From positions 8,308,446 to 8,372,445 of the forward strand of contig NC_133234.1 in assembly GCF_040436345.1 (NCBI RefSeq): 64,000 nucleotides of DNA. Direction: 5' to 3'. Positions 1 to 10,223 of the stretch are shown here, in pieces; within the stretch, counting starts at the first letter, position 1; each line of letters opens with the position of its first letter. A program made the translations under genes and the position numbers. Under the pieces are notes generated by a model, which did no database searches, was not told where the DNA came from, and worked only from the letters and a program-made list of their open reading frames with translations. The DNA comes from Pagrus major (Eukaryota > Chordata > Actinopteri > Spariformes > Sparidae).

Positions 1-1205
1 GTTCTCAGTGTGAAAGCTTTAGGGTTGAAAAGACAGGAAAGATTAAAAAATGACACATTTCTAGTCACCTGCTCACTTCTGCCTGCCAAGTCAACCAGCC
101 ACCCCCACCTAATCAAACCAGCTCTGCTCACCTGGTCTCACAGCTGCTCCCGATCACCTGTTAACCCAGTATATATACCCCAGCCTCACTGATACTCTGT
201 TCCTTGTTTCCATGTTTCCTTATTGCGCTTGTGTTTTTGCTAACGGGACTTTTATTTCTCCTATGTACCCGCCAACCATCCACCACGTGAGCTCTTATGA
301 AATCATCACTAAGCTATCCTGCTGTCTCACCTTTTCTTCTGCATTTGGGTCCAACCCCTGTTGCTCACTTACCAGACGTTACACCAAGTGCCAAACGAGC
401 TGCTCTATTTTGAGCAACCTGCAGCTTTTTCTGGTCGGATTTTGAAGCTGATGACCAGATTACAGGGCGGTATTCTAGGTGAGACAGGATCGGTCAATGA
501 ATGAGTGATTTGATTATTGTGGGAGGGATGATTCCTCTTCCCATCTTAATGACTACATTATTTATATATTCAGACCAGGATAGTGAGCTATCAGGAGTTA
601 CACCCGGAAGTTTTAATGTGTTTACTTGTTTAATATTATTGGTGCCTATTGCCAGTTTTCTAAACCCACTTGTATACTGTATGTCTCTCAGGGCTTTAGC
701 TGGAGAACCAGTTAAATCTTGGTCCGATATTGTGGCACTGTACGAAGTGGAGTCATCAGCATACATTGATGTTTTTTGCGTACACTGGCAGGTCATTGGT
801 GAAGATGGAATATAACAAAGTCCCCAGGCAGCTGCCTTGTGGAGTCCCACGTAGCATCAGATCTTAGTTTGCCTCAAAGGTCATAGGTTAAATATCGTAA
901 TATCACAAGCTACTCCAAAATGCAAAGAAATATAAAAGCTTTCTTCAATGTTTTACAATACAAAATTAAAACTTCCTGTTCCTAAAATATTAACTTTTCG
1001 GAATAAGAGATACAACTTTGTTTTCATTGCTGATGAGTGTATTATTCAATTTCTATACAATACAATTAATAGATTCTCCTAATCATTTAAGTTACACATC
1101 AAGGACTCTAAAAGTCATATTACTCATTAACACACTTTGTACAAGGAGGAAAGGCAGCATGGTTAAAAACCCACATGTCGGGCCACAGCGAATGGAGAAA
1201 AGCAT
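1..1205 (-). pseudogene. Unit A1 chemokine gene remnant lacking exon 2
   Basis: Exon 1 is at 1136-1205 (70 nt, phase 1 end). It encodes a 23-residue signal peptide starting MLFSIRCGPTCGF and ending LVQ; its last exonic base is A where other units have G, before GTGTGT. The 5' end of exon 3 is at 1-16, after a CCCTAAAG acceptor. Between them, where exon 2 should lie, a LINE 3' fragment (to about 850) is joined directly to intron 1 sequence. The CC core is therefore missing, and exon 1 joined to exon 3 would be out of frame (phase 1 to phase 2). I call it a pseudogene, although the exon 3 could serve the exon 2 of unit B1 upstream. Confidence 0.7.
60..850 (-). mobile_element. LINE 3' fragment (reverse transcriptase to 3' end), unit A1
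   Basis: Minus-strand frame 494-850 encodes reverse-transcriptase palm sequence with the catalytic YADD (SMYADDSTSY), then the thumb region (KLPGVTPDSSLSW). Downstream sequence to about 60 is shared with the longer copy in B'. The protein matches the CR1/L2/Rex-like non-LTR elements common in fish. It is cut at its 5' side at about 850, where it abuts chemokine intron 1; that cut removed exon 2. Confidence 0.75.
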
Positions 1206-1279
1206 CCTGGGTCCAAATATGACAGTGAGTGAATAATTAATAACGTTATTCTGAACACTCACTGGTCCAACTCTTGGTG

Positions 1280-1382
1280 TGAACAGTGATGCTCTGTTGT
1301 AAAAGAAGAAACTTCCTTGATATAAATGAGATGAGCATGAGGGAAAGAGTGCACCATCATTCCAGAGAAAGAGGAACAAGAG
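1280..1382 (-). promoter_or_regulatory. A1 promoter copy
   Basis: TATAAA at 1321-1326 (context tgatataaatga), ETS-like motif at about 1366-1380. It sits before the A1 signal-peptide exon, which has no exon 2 to join. Equivalent copies are at 21920-22022 (A2) and 41672-41775 (A3). Confidence 0.4.
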
Positions 1383-1703
1383 TGTGGCCTGAAAGCAACC
1401 GAGGTAGTAGCTTCAGTTCCACGTTCAAAAACGTCTGAAGGCAAGATAAAAGAGTGAACATGTCTCACACCTTTTGTGTAAAAAAAAAGTCTTGAAGTCA
1501 TGAAAAGTATTGCGTTTATATTTTTGTTGAGCACATTGCTTCGGCTCAGACACCAGTACTCTGACTGCTTCTACAAACTGGGTGGGTGCCGACTGCTATC
1601 AACTGTAGGTAATGCATTCACTGTGACCCTACTTCAAAAAACCTGAACTAACCCTTGCAGCAAATGGTGAACCAACATAAACAGAATTTTTTGAGTAGTG
1701 TAT

Positions 1704-1882
1704 CACTGCTCAAAAAATTAAGGGAACACTTAATCATCACAGTATCACACTAAGTCAGTTAACTTCAGGGATGTGAATCAATTTCACCTGCTTTGGTACA
1801 AATGAAAGTGACAACAAGTGCAATGGAGAGGCAAAAGCAAGACAACCTCCACAAAGGGAATAGTTTTGCATATGTGTCTCTG
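1704..1882. mobile_element. Second Tc1/mariner-like terminus, unit A1
   Basis: Begins CACTGCTCAAAAAATTAAGG after a TAT and continues with sequence typical of a different fish Tc1-family end. An inverted copy of the terminus (AATTTTTTGAGTAGTG, 1685-1700) abuts it head to head. Counterparts are at 22344-22516 (A2) and 42098-42270 (A3). Confidence 0.6.
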
Positions 1883-2001
1883 TAAACACTTGCAGTAAAC
1901 AGTGATGCTCTGACTTGCAAGAAGAAACTTCCTTGGTTACAAACGAGGTCAACTTGAAGGGACAAACACACACTCATTTCAGAGAAAGAGGAACAAGACA
2001 A
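1880..2001 (-). promoter_or_regulatory. Decayed second promoter block, unit A1
   Basis: Repeats the core promoter (GCAAGTCAGAGCATCACTG, spacer, then ETS-like AAAGAGGAAC) about 0.6 kb upstream of the first copy, but the TATA position reads GTTTGTAACC and no signal-peptide exon follows. The A2 and A3 equivalents are at 22568-22692 and 42320-42446. Confidence 0.35.
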
Positions 2002-2199
2002 ACACTTTTATTTTTTGGGTGACTACTCAATTATTTTGTGATTATATTTTCTCCCTATAGGGATAAAACATATATCTGTAGGTAGATATATTGTCTCTAG
2101 TGATTGTGTGATGTGTTGAAGTCACTGAGAGACACTGTTTTAAAGGGTTGGTTTGGATTCACCAAAGTCACACAATCACACAAACAAACAGGTTGAGGC

Positions 2200-2394
2200 C
2201 GCCACAGAGCAGCAACTCCCATGTCCTGCTGAGACAAAATGACTGTTTTTTGCAATGGAGTCTGGTGGCTTTAAAGAAAGCGACACAATGACTACAGTTC
2301 CACATTTGGAAAGGTCTGATGGCAAGACAGAAGAGTGAAAATATGTCACACCTTTTGTGTTCAAGTCATGAAAAGTGTTGCGTTTGGAGACCAT
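2200..2394 (+). repeat. Shared upstream block with Tc1 terminus, unit A1
   Basis: Holds the recurrent mini-frame MESGGFKESDTMTTVPHLER (ATG at 2255) followed by a shortened Tc1 terminus (cacaccttttgtgttcaagt). The block exists in one or two versions per unit: 5066-5140, 10600-10680, 14825-14908, 22950-23030, 30190-30272, 34416-34499, 42700-42788, 45724-45810, 53990-54077 and 58247-58330. Confidence 0.4.
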
Positions 2395-2769
2395 GTGGAG
2401 AAGATAATGCCAATAAATGCCATGTTGTTTGGGAATGACCCTCTATTATACCTTACTCGATTTTGTCGAGTAATAATACTGTATCCTATAAATCCCTTGG
2501 TTCTCGCTACAGACTTTAAATTGTTCATTTGTTCACATGATCATAAGTGTTTGGATGTCCTCCATTAGGAGGAAAAGGACTCTGATAACTGGAAAAAAGA
2601 AAACAAACCTGGACTTGTCTTCGAGTATTCCTGCTGTATGACTATAAATGAGATCACATAGGGTTTGCATCTGTGGTACGGAGTTCTTGGACTGCATTGT
2701 ATGTCTAGAAGACATTATACAGGATGTAATTTGTGGAAGGAATTATGTATTTTGATATCATACCCATAC
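2395..2769. other. B-specific segment without recognised gene
   Basis: Starts at gagaccatgtggag where the shared upstream block ends and runs to the LINE break. It contains a perfect hairpin TACTCGA-ttttg-TCGAGTA (about 2455-2473). It is repeated at about 23090-23468 and 42840-43223. I see no exon, promoter or transposon signature. Confidence 0.4.
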
Positions 2770-3450
2770 ATATTGCCAGTTTTCTCAACCCACTCATATG
2801 CTGTATGTCTCTCAGGGCTTTAGCTGGAGAACCAGTTAAATCTTGGCCTGATATTGTGGCACTGTATGAAGTGATGTCATCAGCATACATTGATATTTTT
2901 TGCACACACTGGCAGGTCATTGGTGAAAATGGAGTATAACAAAGTTCCCAGGCAGCTGCCTTGTGGAATCCTAAAGTCAGTGACAGTCCAGTATGAGAAG
3001 CTGGTATTAAAAAAGACTTTCTCCCTAAGAGATCATTTTTGAACCATGAATTTACATTGGATGTAAAACCATAACAGTGTAACGTGCCAATAAGCAAGGT
3101 TGGTTCTATCAGGTTGAATGCCGCACTAAAATCCAACATTACAGCTCCCACTTGTTATCCATGCTTGTTAGCCAATATGACGTTGTTACCTCCTTTCAGG
3201 ATTTTGGTCTTCCTTGACAAAGCAATCAAATTATAATCACGTAATCCAACTGGGCTACTAGGGAGACAGTTTGAGAACAGTATTCCCAAGAGTTGTTTAA
3301 AACAAGGTCTAGACATGTAGAAGTAGCTATTTCCCCACTGCTACCAATCTTTATGCAAAGCATCACCTCCTGACTTAGCAAACAAACATTACCTAGCAAA
3401 TAAGCTAGCCTAACTAAATTTCTTCCATCATAAGCCACATATTTAGCACA
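2770..3450 (-). mobile_element. LINE fragment (endonuclease end plus RT), unit B1
   Basis: Reads from the C-terminal endonuclease segment (SSPVGLRDYN, then SRKTKILKGG) into RT motif AVMLDFSAAFNLIEP, GFHKAAAWELC and YADDITSY. It breaks at LRKLAI (about 2770), where unrelated sequence begins. The region between endonuclease and RT palm is missing, so this is an internally deleted relic. Confidence 0.75.
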
Positions 3451-4397
3451 CATACACTAAAGTGGTATTGATCTTCTCATCTAACTCTGAAAGAAATCCA
3501 AGAAGTGTCTTTCCCAGCATGTCAACTATCACTGTTGTGCCAAAGTTGCTTTCATTCATATCATTCTTTGTTGTCTGCTCATGATCAGCTGTGCCGACTA
3601 GGTGACACTGCCTAACACACCATGAGATAATGGACACAAGATGCAGCTTTTGTGAATGTAATCTACTACCCTATACTTACACATAAGCATGTACACCACA
3701 ACCCCAAATTGTGTTCTCCTTTTGTTCAAAGCAGGCAGTTCGTTCGTTTGAGGCTGCCATACAGCAGTCAGGAGCAGGTCCTAGAGGTGCCTCCTGATTC
3801 ACGATGAGCACAGGAATCACTGCAATGCACAGAACAACAGTGAATACTATTATTAAATGTATGTATAGGAAAATATTCTTTCAGGACAGCTTTTTTATTA
3901 AGAGCAACAATCTGTTAAATGTTTGTAGGTTGATTCCCCGCCAAAAGTTACATTTTTAGTATTTACAAAGAAATAGAAATTACTTAAATAGCACTTCTGA
4001 TACAGATATATCCTGTTAATTAGTGAGTTGTACGGACATAAGTGGAGTTTGCTGAACCAAACCTAACTAACAATCTTTTAAGGCAATTGTGGGACCAGAA
4101 CACCCACACCCAGTGCCTCGACAGAAAAACTTAGCCTAGCCTACATCTGTTCTCACCCGTTAACTAGTACAGTGCTAAATCATAGGCTTGATATCGTAAT
4201 ATCACCAGCTACTCCAAAATGCAAAGAAATAAAAAAAACTTTCTTCATTACTATACAATACAAAATTAAATAAAATTTGCGGAATACGAGATACAAATTT
4301 CTTTTCATCACTGATGAGTGTATTATTCAATTTCTATGCAATATATTTCAATAGATTCTCCTAATCATAATCAACGTATTTCCCTCCAAACTATTTC

Positions 4398-4678
4398 TTT
4401 AAATGGGCTCTATGTAACAATTTGTAGCACATAGTACATGTATTAATCACTTTCTTATTGCCCATATGTGAGTGTATTGCAACATGACATGAAAAATGAG
4501 ACCTTCCCAGCCCGTGGACGATACGTTAGAGTTATTTAAATGCTGCTGGACTGTCTCTGTCCCTTTGTAAGGTTTTCAGTTTTCAGTTTCCTTACTTTAT
4601 GCAAATTCTCTCACATGCCTCCCTGCTAACATAAACTAACGACCAGCACAACACGGACATTTCACAGAGCCCCTTTAA
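4398..4678. mobile_element. MITE-like element with terminal inverted repeats, unit B1
   Basis: The left end TTTAAATGGGCTCTATGTAA is complementary, with mismatches, to the right end (ttcacagagcccctttaa). Length is about 281 bp, with no coding potential. Counterparts are at about 25105-25379 and 48903-49177. Ends of this kind are common in fish non-autonomous DNA transposons. Confidence 0.5.
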
Positions 4679-5210
4679 CTGGAACGTACAGGTGATTTAG
4701 ACTGGAACATGATTCTGAACCAGCTTTGCATCATTACCATGTTGGCAGTATCATGCAAATGAAACTACTTTGCCTTCACCCAGAACCCTCCACTCTTTTG
4801 CCAGCAAAAATCCTCCAAAAAAAAGTCAAAACGCATCATCTGGAGGAATTTATGGCTGTTGTAAGTGCTATTATGGTTAAACAAGTATTTTTTAAGTATC
4901 TTTTCTCCCTATGGGGATTTAAAAAAAATGTCTGTAGCTGGATGCATTGTCTTCAGTACTTGTGTGATGGGATGAAGTCACTGAGAGACACATTAATCGA
5001 AGTCACAAGCAAACTAACAGATCGAGGCAGTGGCTCCCGCGTGCCGCTGAGATAAAATTAGTCAATGGAGTCTGGCAGCTTATAGAAAGCAATATAATGG
5101 TTTCAGTTCCCCATCAGAAGGGTGTAATGGCTGGGTAAAGCAGTGACAATATTCTAAATAAAGTGTACACTTAAGCTGATTTTGATTTGATTAATTACAC
5201 AAATTGAAGT

Positions 5211-5932
5211 TAAACATCTAAGACTTTCCGTGCTCAGAAAAGGCTTATTATGCTCACATTTTTAGCAGAAATATATATTAAAATCTGTGTAAGTGAGCAC
5301 TTCTTTATAAGTTAATCCATCCATGTAGCATATAAAGATTCTGACTGAACAACACGATTATTATAATGTCCAAAATTGAATGAAATATTCATTTGACTAC
5401 CATACGCCATAACTGTCTCAACTGTTGTTTCTGAGAATTTGGCGGTACATCCAACTGGCCTCACATCTGGCTTCTTCACTTGCAAGATCGTCTGAGACAA
5501 GCCACCCAGAGAGCTGTAGCAACAGTTGGATTGCAAAACTAAAGAATACATGCACGACTGGCTCAGGCGAAGCCCATCTGCGTCATCCACACCAGGGTCT
5601 TGACCTGACTGCTGTTCATTACTGGAACCGACTTGAGTGGGCAAACGCTCACCTTGAAGGCGTCGGGCTCTTTGGAGAAGCATTCGCTTGTCAGAGGAAT
5701 CCTGGTTTTCACTGTACCAGGCTGACAGCAGATACCATGAAGAGATCCAGAGGCCCATTGGTCTGCATTTCATCCTCCGTCATCAGCTTGTGTTGCATTA
5801 TTATGCACGGCCCCATGTAGCAAGGATCCCCAACCCCCGGACCAGCCTTTTATTGTGACCAGTCCAAAGCCCACCTGTGTAATAATCGTGCTGTTCAATC
5901 AGCATCTTGATATGCCACACTGTAGGCTTGCA
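5211..5932 (+). mobile_element. Tc1/mariner-like relic, unit B1
   Basis: The left part resembles the subterminal region of common fish Tc1 elements (gtaagtgagcacttct, then aatccatcc), and the right part the opposite end (cagcatcttgatatgccaca). Between are decayed transposase pieces on the plus strand: RYIQLASH-like N-terminal region, NRLEWANAHL, a run ending RNPGF where DESRF-type sequence is expected, and, frameshifted, LVLHYYARPHVA for the HDNARPH block. Frameshifts and deletions make it inactive. Confidence 0.75.
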
Positions 5933-6339
5933 TGATCATCTGCTTTTGATTTGCCCAAAACAAAACATAACATACTGAGCACTCCTTTTTGGACTGTATT
6001 ACCCTTTTTATTTTGTATATGATTACGTCATATGATCTTCTTAATAATTTAAATTTAGTGAATTTAAAATAACCAAAGGTTTTCAGATGACAGTGAAATA
6101 GCTGCAATGATGAACACTGTACTTTTTCAAATTCAGTTTACTTTTCTCAGCTGTCCTTAAATAACTCTAGAGGTCGCTAGTAGTGAAAGTTACACTCACC
6201 TTGTTCAGGGAGGATCAGCAGTATAGTCAAATACATGAGACGCACTCCAAACCAAACGGAGAAAGGCATGCTGGGCACAGTTATGATAACGAAGAGCCGG
6301 TCCTGGAAACTCTCTGAACAAGCTTTTGTTGAATCATGT

Positions 6340-6385
6340 ATATGAAGACAGTTGTAAAGGCGGAGTGTTTGTTATAGAGGGAATG
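6340..6385 (-). promoter_or_regulatory. Possible separate promoter for exon 1B
   Basis: Minus-strand CTCTATAAC at about 6372-6380 lies about 105 nt upstream of the exon 1B start codon. The flanking sequence shows no match to the shared A/C/D/E promoter block, so exon 1B would have its own control. A single weak box only. Confidence 0.25.
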
Positions 6386-6752
6386 TGTGCTCGGGGAGAT
6401 GAGATAAGATGATCTGCAGGGAGCCACAGCGCAGCTGCAGAGAGGGGAAAACATCTTGCTTGGCAGTCCAAGGCACTAAAGCTAATTCAAAATAATATAA
6501 ATAAATAGATCTGATGGGAAGGTGTTCTGTAGCCTGACATCTATTAGAGACAGATATGAGATCATTTGTCTCATAATCAGACACAATACATTGTATCAAA
6601 TACTTGGTTGATGAAGTGCTGGAGTGACATAACCAGACGTGTTTTGTAAATACAATGGTATCATCCAAGTCTCCAGAACATGGCAGCCCGAAATTTATTT
6701 GAAAATAAGTTATTTACACCCTTTTAGGTGAAACCTTCACTGTAATGACTAA

Positions 6753-6801
6753 TCTATCTGTCTGTCTGTCCGTCCGTCCGTCCGTCCGTCTATCTATCTA
6801 T
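6753..6801. repeat. Tetranucleotide microsatellite (TCTA/TCTG/TCCG)
   Basis: Runs of tctg, then tccg, then tcta units. It lies in the block 1-specific segment upstream of exon 1B and has no counterpart in the other blocks. Confidence 0.9.
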
Positions 6802-6892
6802 GACTGAAATGTGCTTGATGTGGAAGCATTTCGAGATGTGATTGACTTTAGCTTACTAATTGCATTAGTTGTGCACTATTAGATGAATCCCC

Positions 6893-7075
6893 TGCTTCAC
6901 TGCTCCCCCGCACCAGTAGTGAGAGCTGAGGTCCAGAGGTGAAGATTTGGGCCTGTTCTGGTTTATTGGGCTCGCTCATGGCTGACATGTGGTCATAGTA
7001 TAGGTGGTCATGGTATGGGTCATAGCTGGGTGTTTTGGGACACTGCGACCAAAAAGCAGACATGGCCATTATGAA
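6893..7075. repeat. Dispersed GGCCCAxACCAGACAG repeat, C1 3' flank
   Basis: Block with ttattgggctcgctcatggc and tggtcatggtatgg, found 100-250 bp beyond the poly(A) signals of most units: 11571-11720, 16431-16640, 19912-20070, 31161-31315, 36155-36365, 39661-39825, 54962-55115, 59985-60180 and 63450-63610. Frames inside it (for example RIGPVLIYWVRSWLT) are not conserved in reading frame between copies, so it is taken as non-coding. Confidence 0.5.
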
Positions 7076-7472
7076 AATGATGTAAAGGCTTGATTAAATT
7101 TTAATTACTATCATTGAATCCTATTTTAATTTGACTATCAAAACATTTTAAATTAATTCTAAAAGTAATTTTATAATTGAACCAGGTATCAAGATATTAT
7201 GTGCTCCAGACATTAAGGATATTTTATTCGTTTTTTTTTCACTTACTGTAAATACATATACAATACAGAGACAACAGTGGTCAAAACTCTTTATTAGGTT
7301 AGAAGACAATAAAAATCCATACAAAGATATTATTACCATATCTAAACGAACCTATAAGCAGAAAAAGTTGATAATTTGCTCTAAATTATTAGAAAACAAG
7401 AGAAAAACAGTGTCAAGATTTCTGCGTAGAGAGTCGTGATGCATTATCTTCAGTGTGGCCGTTGAACACCCG

Positions 7473-9523
7473 TCAGAGGATTTGGCAATGTATTCCTCTC
7501 TGGGGGAGAAGAATTTAAGGTAAAAGTCCCATATTGTAGGAATTAAAATGTTGTTTATGCTGTATCTGATTTGAAGTCAAAAGCTTGAGTTCCTAAATTC
7601 TTATTAAGAAGTGAGACAAACAAAACTCACAACAGACTGTATTACCACATGAACTCACTAAGCATTCTTAGAGAGAACTGATAGAAATTAAGGAGGAAAA
7701 AACAAAATATAAAAATGAAAACAAATATTGTGATATCATGAACAGGTTGTGAAATTGGACTTACTTGTTCTAATCTCTTGAGTCTTTGGGGGAGCCACAA
7801 GGCTTCTGGGTCCACACACAAATCCTTTGTCTCAGTGCGAAACCTTTAGGGTTGAAAAGACAGGAAAGAATAAAAAATCAAGCAAAACAAAAACAGTATG
7901 TAGACCTATAGCAAGAACAGAAAAGACTTCTTTTTTTTATCAAATATGATCAATTGCCCTAAACAAAAATATCTACAGTAACAAAATGGTGAATTTAGGC
8001 CTGTGAAAGTAGATGTCACAAATGTCTGTACTAATTTAAGGATCCCCATTAGAAGCACATGGATGTGAATCTTGTCTTCCTGGGGTCCCGAACATGAAAA
8101 TACAATATTGACATGCAATTACAAAGTACAAAGTGTTTAAACAATGCAGCTCCCACTTGTTATCCATGCTTGTAAGCCAATATGACGTTGTTACCTCCTT
8201 TCAGGATTTTGGTCTTTCTCGACTAAGCAACCAAATTATGATCACGTAATCCAACTGGGCTACTAGGGAGACCAGAACAGTGTTCCCAAGAGATGTTGAA
8301 AACAAGGTCTATACATGTAGAAGAAGTAGCTATTTCCCCACTGCTACCAATCTTTATGATAAGCATCACCTCCAGACTTAGCAAACAAACATTACCTAGC
8401 AAATAAGCTAGCCCAGCTAAATTTCTTCCATCATAAGCCACACATTTAGCACACATACGAAAGTGGTATTGATCTTCTCATCTAACTCTCTGAAATAAAG
8501 CCAGTAAGTGTATATCCCAGCATGTCAAACTATCACTGTTGTGCCAAAGTTTCTCTTTCATTCATATTATTCTTTGTTGTCTGCTCATGATCAGCTGTGT
8601 TGGCTAGGTGTCGCCGCCTAACACACCATGAGATAATGGACACAAGATGAAGCTTTTGTGAATGTAATCTACAACCCTATACTTACATATAAGCATGTAC
8701 TCTACAACCCCGAATTGAGTTCTCCTTTTGTTCAAAGCAGGCGGTGACAGGTTCGTTAAAGGCGCCCTTTGAGGCTGCCATACAGCAGTCGGGAACAGGT
8801 CCTGGTTCTCCGTGCGCGCCCTTGTTAGAAATCACTGCAATGCACAGAACAACAGCCATACTATTATAAAGTCTAGGAATAGGAAAATATTCTTTCATGA
8901 CAGCTTTTTATTAAGAGCGAAAATCTGTTAAGTGTTGCTAGTTTGATTCCCTGCCAAAGTTAAATTTTAGTATTTATGAAGAAAAACAAACAAACAAAAT
9001 GTGAGAGTGGTTTTGATCTTCTCATATAACTCTCAGCAATAAAGTCAATTAACATATTTCCCAAAATGCTGAACAAACCTTTACTGACAATCTTTTAAAG
9101 CAATTATGGGACCAGAACACCAACACCCAGTGCCTCGACAGAAAAACTTAGCCTAGCCTACATCTGTTCTCACCTGTTAACTAGTACAGTGTGAAATCAT
9201 AGGCTTGATATCGTAATATCACAGACTACTCTGAAATGCAAAGGAATAAAAAACTTTCTCCATTTATTATACAATACAAAATTAAAACTTGCTTTTCCTA
9301 AAATATTAACATTTCAGAATAAGAGATACAACTTTCTTTTCATCACTGATGAGTGTATTATTCAATTTCTATACAATACAATTCAATAGATTCTCCTAAT
9401 CATTTAAGTTACACATCAAGGACTCTAAAAGTCATTAGTAGCCATTAACACACCTTGTGCATGGAGGAAAGGCAGCATGGTCAAACACAAAAGTGTCGGT
9501 CCACAGCGAATGGAGAAAGGCAT
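7473..9523 (-). CDS. CC chemokine, six-cysteine type (unit C1), 4 exons, 107 aa
   Basis: Exons 9454-9523, 8687-8834, 7765-7843 and 7473-7499 (coding), phases 1/2/0, all introns GT-AG, 324 nt in total. Residues 1-23 form a signal peptide (MPFSIRCGPTLLC to HAQ), so the product should be secreted and act on a G-protein-coupled chemokine receptor. The adjacent CC pair is residues 40-41, the third and fourth canonical Cys are 67 (RGCRVHAY) and 82 (LCVDPEALW), and Trp89 precedes a basic C-terminal helix. Extra cysteines are 56 (TACFEQ) and 104 (RGIHCQIL, stop). ATG has A at -3. AATAAA lies at 7290-7295; the promoter is near 9640. Intron 2 holds a LINE endonuclease scrap. CC spacing (14 residues to the extra Cys, 24 to the next) recalls CCL1, but orthology is not assigned. 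Confidence 0.85.
8148..8460 (-). mobile_element. LINE endonuclease scrap in intron 2 of C1
   Basis: Frame 8223-8456 encodes the endonuclease C-terminus (TCIDLVFNISWEHCSG, then SSPVGLRDHN, the degenerate SDH motif). The RT part is absent, leaving a tail cut at about 8148. Confidence 0.6.
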
Positions 9524-9596
9524 CCTGGGTCCCAATATGACAGTGAGTCAATAATTAATAGCGTTATTCTGAACACTCACTGGTCCAACCCTTGGT

Positions 9597-9695
9597 GTGA
9601 ACAGTGATGCTCTGTCTTGCAAGAAGAAACCTCCTTGGTATAAATGAGGTGAAAGAGTGCACTGTCACTCCAGAGAAAGAGGAACAAGAGTGTGT
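9597..9695 (-). promoter_or_regulatory. C1 core promoter and 5' UTR start
   Basis: On the minus strand: an ETS/PU.1-like AAAGAGGAAC run inside 9671-9690, then CATTTATACC (TATA-like, 9639-9644), then about 30 nt later GCAAGACAGAGCATCACTG, a plausible start region. The same arrangement recurs before every signal-peptide exon of types A and C-E. The start site is inferred from spacing only. Confidence 0.5.
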
Positions 9696-9754
9696 GAGTC
9701 ACTGAGAGACACTGGGCAATGATCCCAAAGGTCACAAAGCGATCACCAAGATCG

Positions 9755-9770
9755 TTTTTTTTTTTTTTTT
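9755..9770. repeat. Poly-T tract after a short hairpin, unit C1
   Basis: CGATC-accaa-GATCG followed by 16 T. The C2 and C3 counterparts (about 29347 and 53117) differ in T number, as expected for a slipping homopolymer. Confidence 0.7.
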
Positions 9771-9774
9771 ACAA

Positions 9775-10223
9775 ATTTCTGCTCAGAATAATAATAATAT
9801 ATAAGGGGATAAGTTGCATTTATATTTTTATAGAGTATATGTTTTGCTGCTGACCGTTAGCTTCCTTCTGCTTTTATTTCTGCTGCTTCTCCAAACTGGA
9901 GGTGTGCTGACTGCCAACTACTGTAGGCGTTACATTGACCATGGATAAGCACCTGATATGACCCCACTTCAAAAACCCAACTAACCTTTTAAGTAACAGG
10001 TGAATCATATATTTTCGTAAAATGTATAACTGTTAATCTCTCACACTGCAGACACTTGTAAACTCATTAAAGAGTAAAATATCAACTGAAATGTAAATGT
10101 CACTTGAGGTCAAAAGGTAATGACAGGTAATTAGTGTGTAATTAGCTGGTAGTTAATGCTTGTCACTGTATCAACTAATATTAATAGCATATATTGTTAA
10201 CAGTTAATTAACTGTTATTCTAG
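9775..10223. other. C1 upstream intergenic block, no gene seen
   Basis: A/T-rich DNA holding a diverged Tc1 terminus (tgcatttatatttttatag), a T/C-rich stretch (9870-9900) and a run of TTAA-rich sequence (10110-10215). Counterparts are at 29360-29815 and 53140-53625. No exon or promoter beyond those listed separately. Confidence 0.4.

Larger units (their letters stand above)
3681..6269 (-). pseudogene. Unit B1 partial chemokine gene: exon 1B and exon 2, no own exons 3-4
   Basis: Exon 1B is at 6200-6269 (70 nt) with ATG at 6267-6269 and donor CAAG|GTGAGTG. It encodes a signal peptide, MPFSVWFGVRLMYLT then ILLILPEQ, clearly related to but distinct from all others. Exon 2 is at 3681-3819 (139 nt, phases 1 and 2 kept). 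It encodes IPVLIVNQEAPLGPAPDCCM, then a 5-residue in-frame deletion (SNERTACFEQ), then IWGCGVHAY, and a GTAAGT donor. No exon 3 or 4 lies between this exon and unit A1; the LINE is cut at about 2770. Phases would allow splicing to the A1 exon 3 (1-16 and beyond the window), skipping A1 exon 1. It is either a composite gene or a pseudogene. Confidence 0.6.

Noticed and set aside
501-815. Plus-strand 104-codon frame repeated in A units and B'
   Set aside because: It is antisense to the LINE reverse transcriptase frame containing YADD, which explains its conservation.
3443-3637. 64-codon minus-strand frame MSIISWCVRQCH repeated in B units
   Set aside because: It lies in intron 2 between the LINE scrap and exon 2. 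It is broken in C, D and E units and shows no splice-site support.
5312-5773. Minus-strand 153-codon frame
   Set aside because: Antisense shadow of the decayed Tc1 transposase, whose plus-strand motifs (NRLEWANAHL, ARPHV) are recognisable.
6753-6801. Possible CRISPR-like or minisatellite array
   Set aside because: Simple tetranucleotide repeats with no spacers, in eukaryotic DNA.
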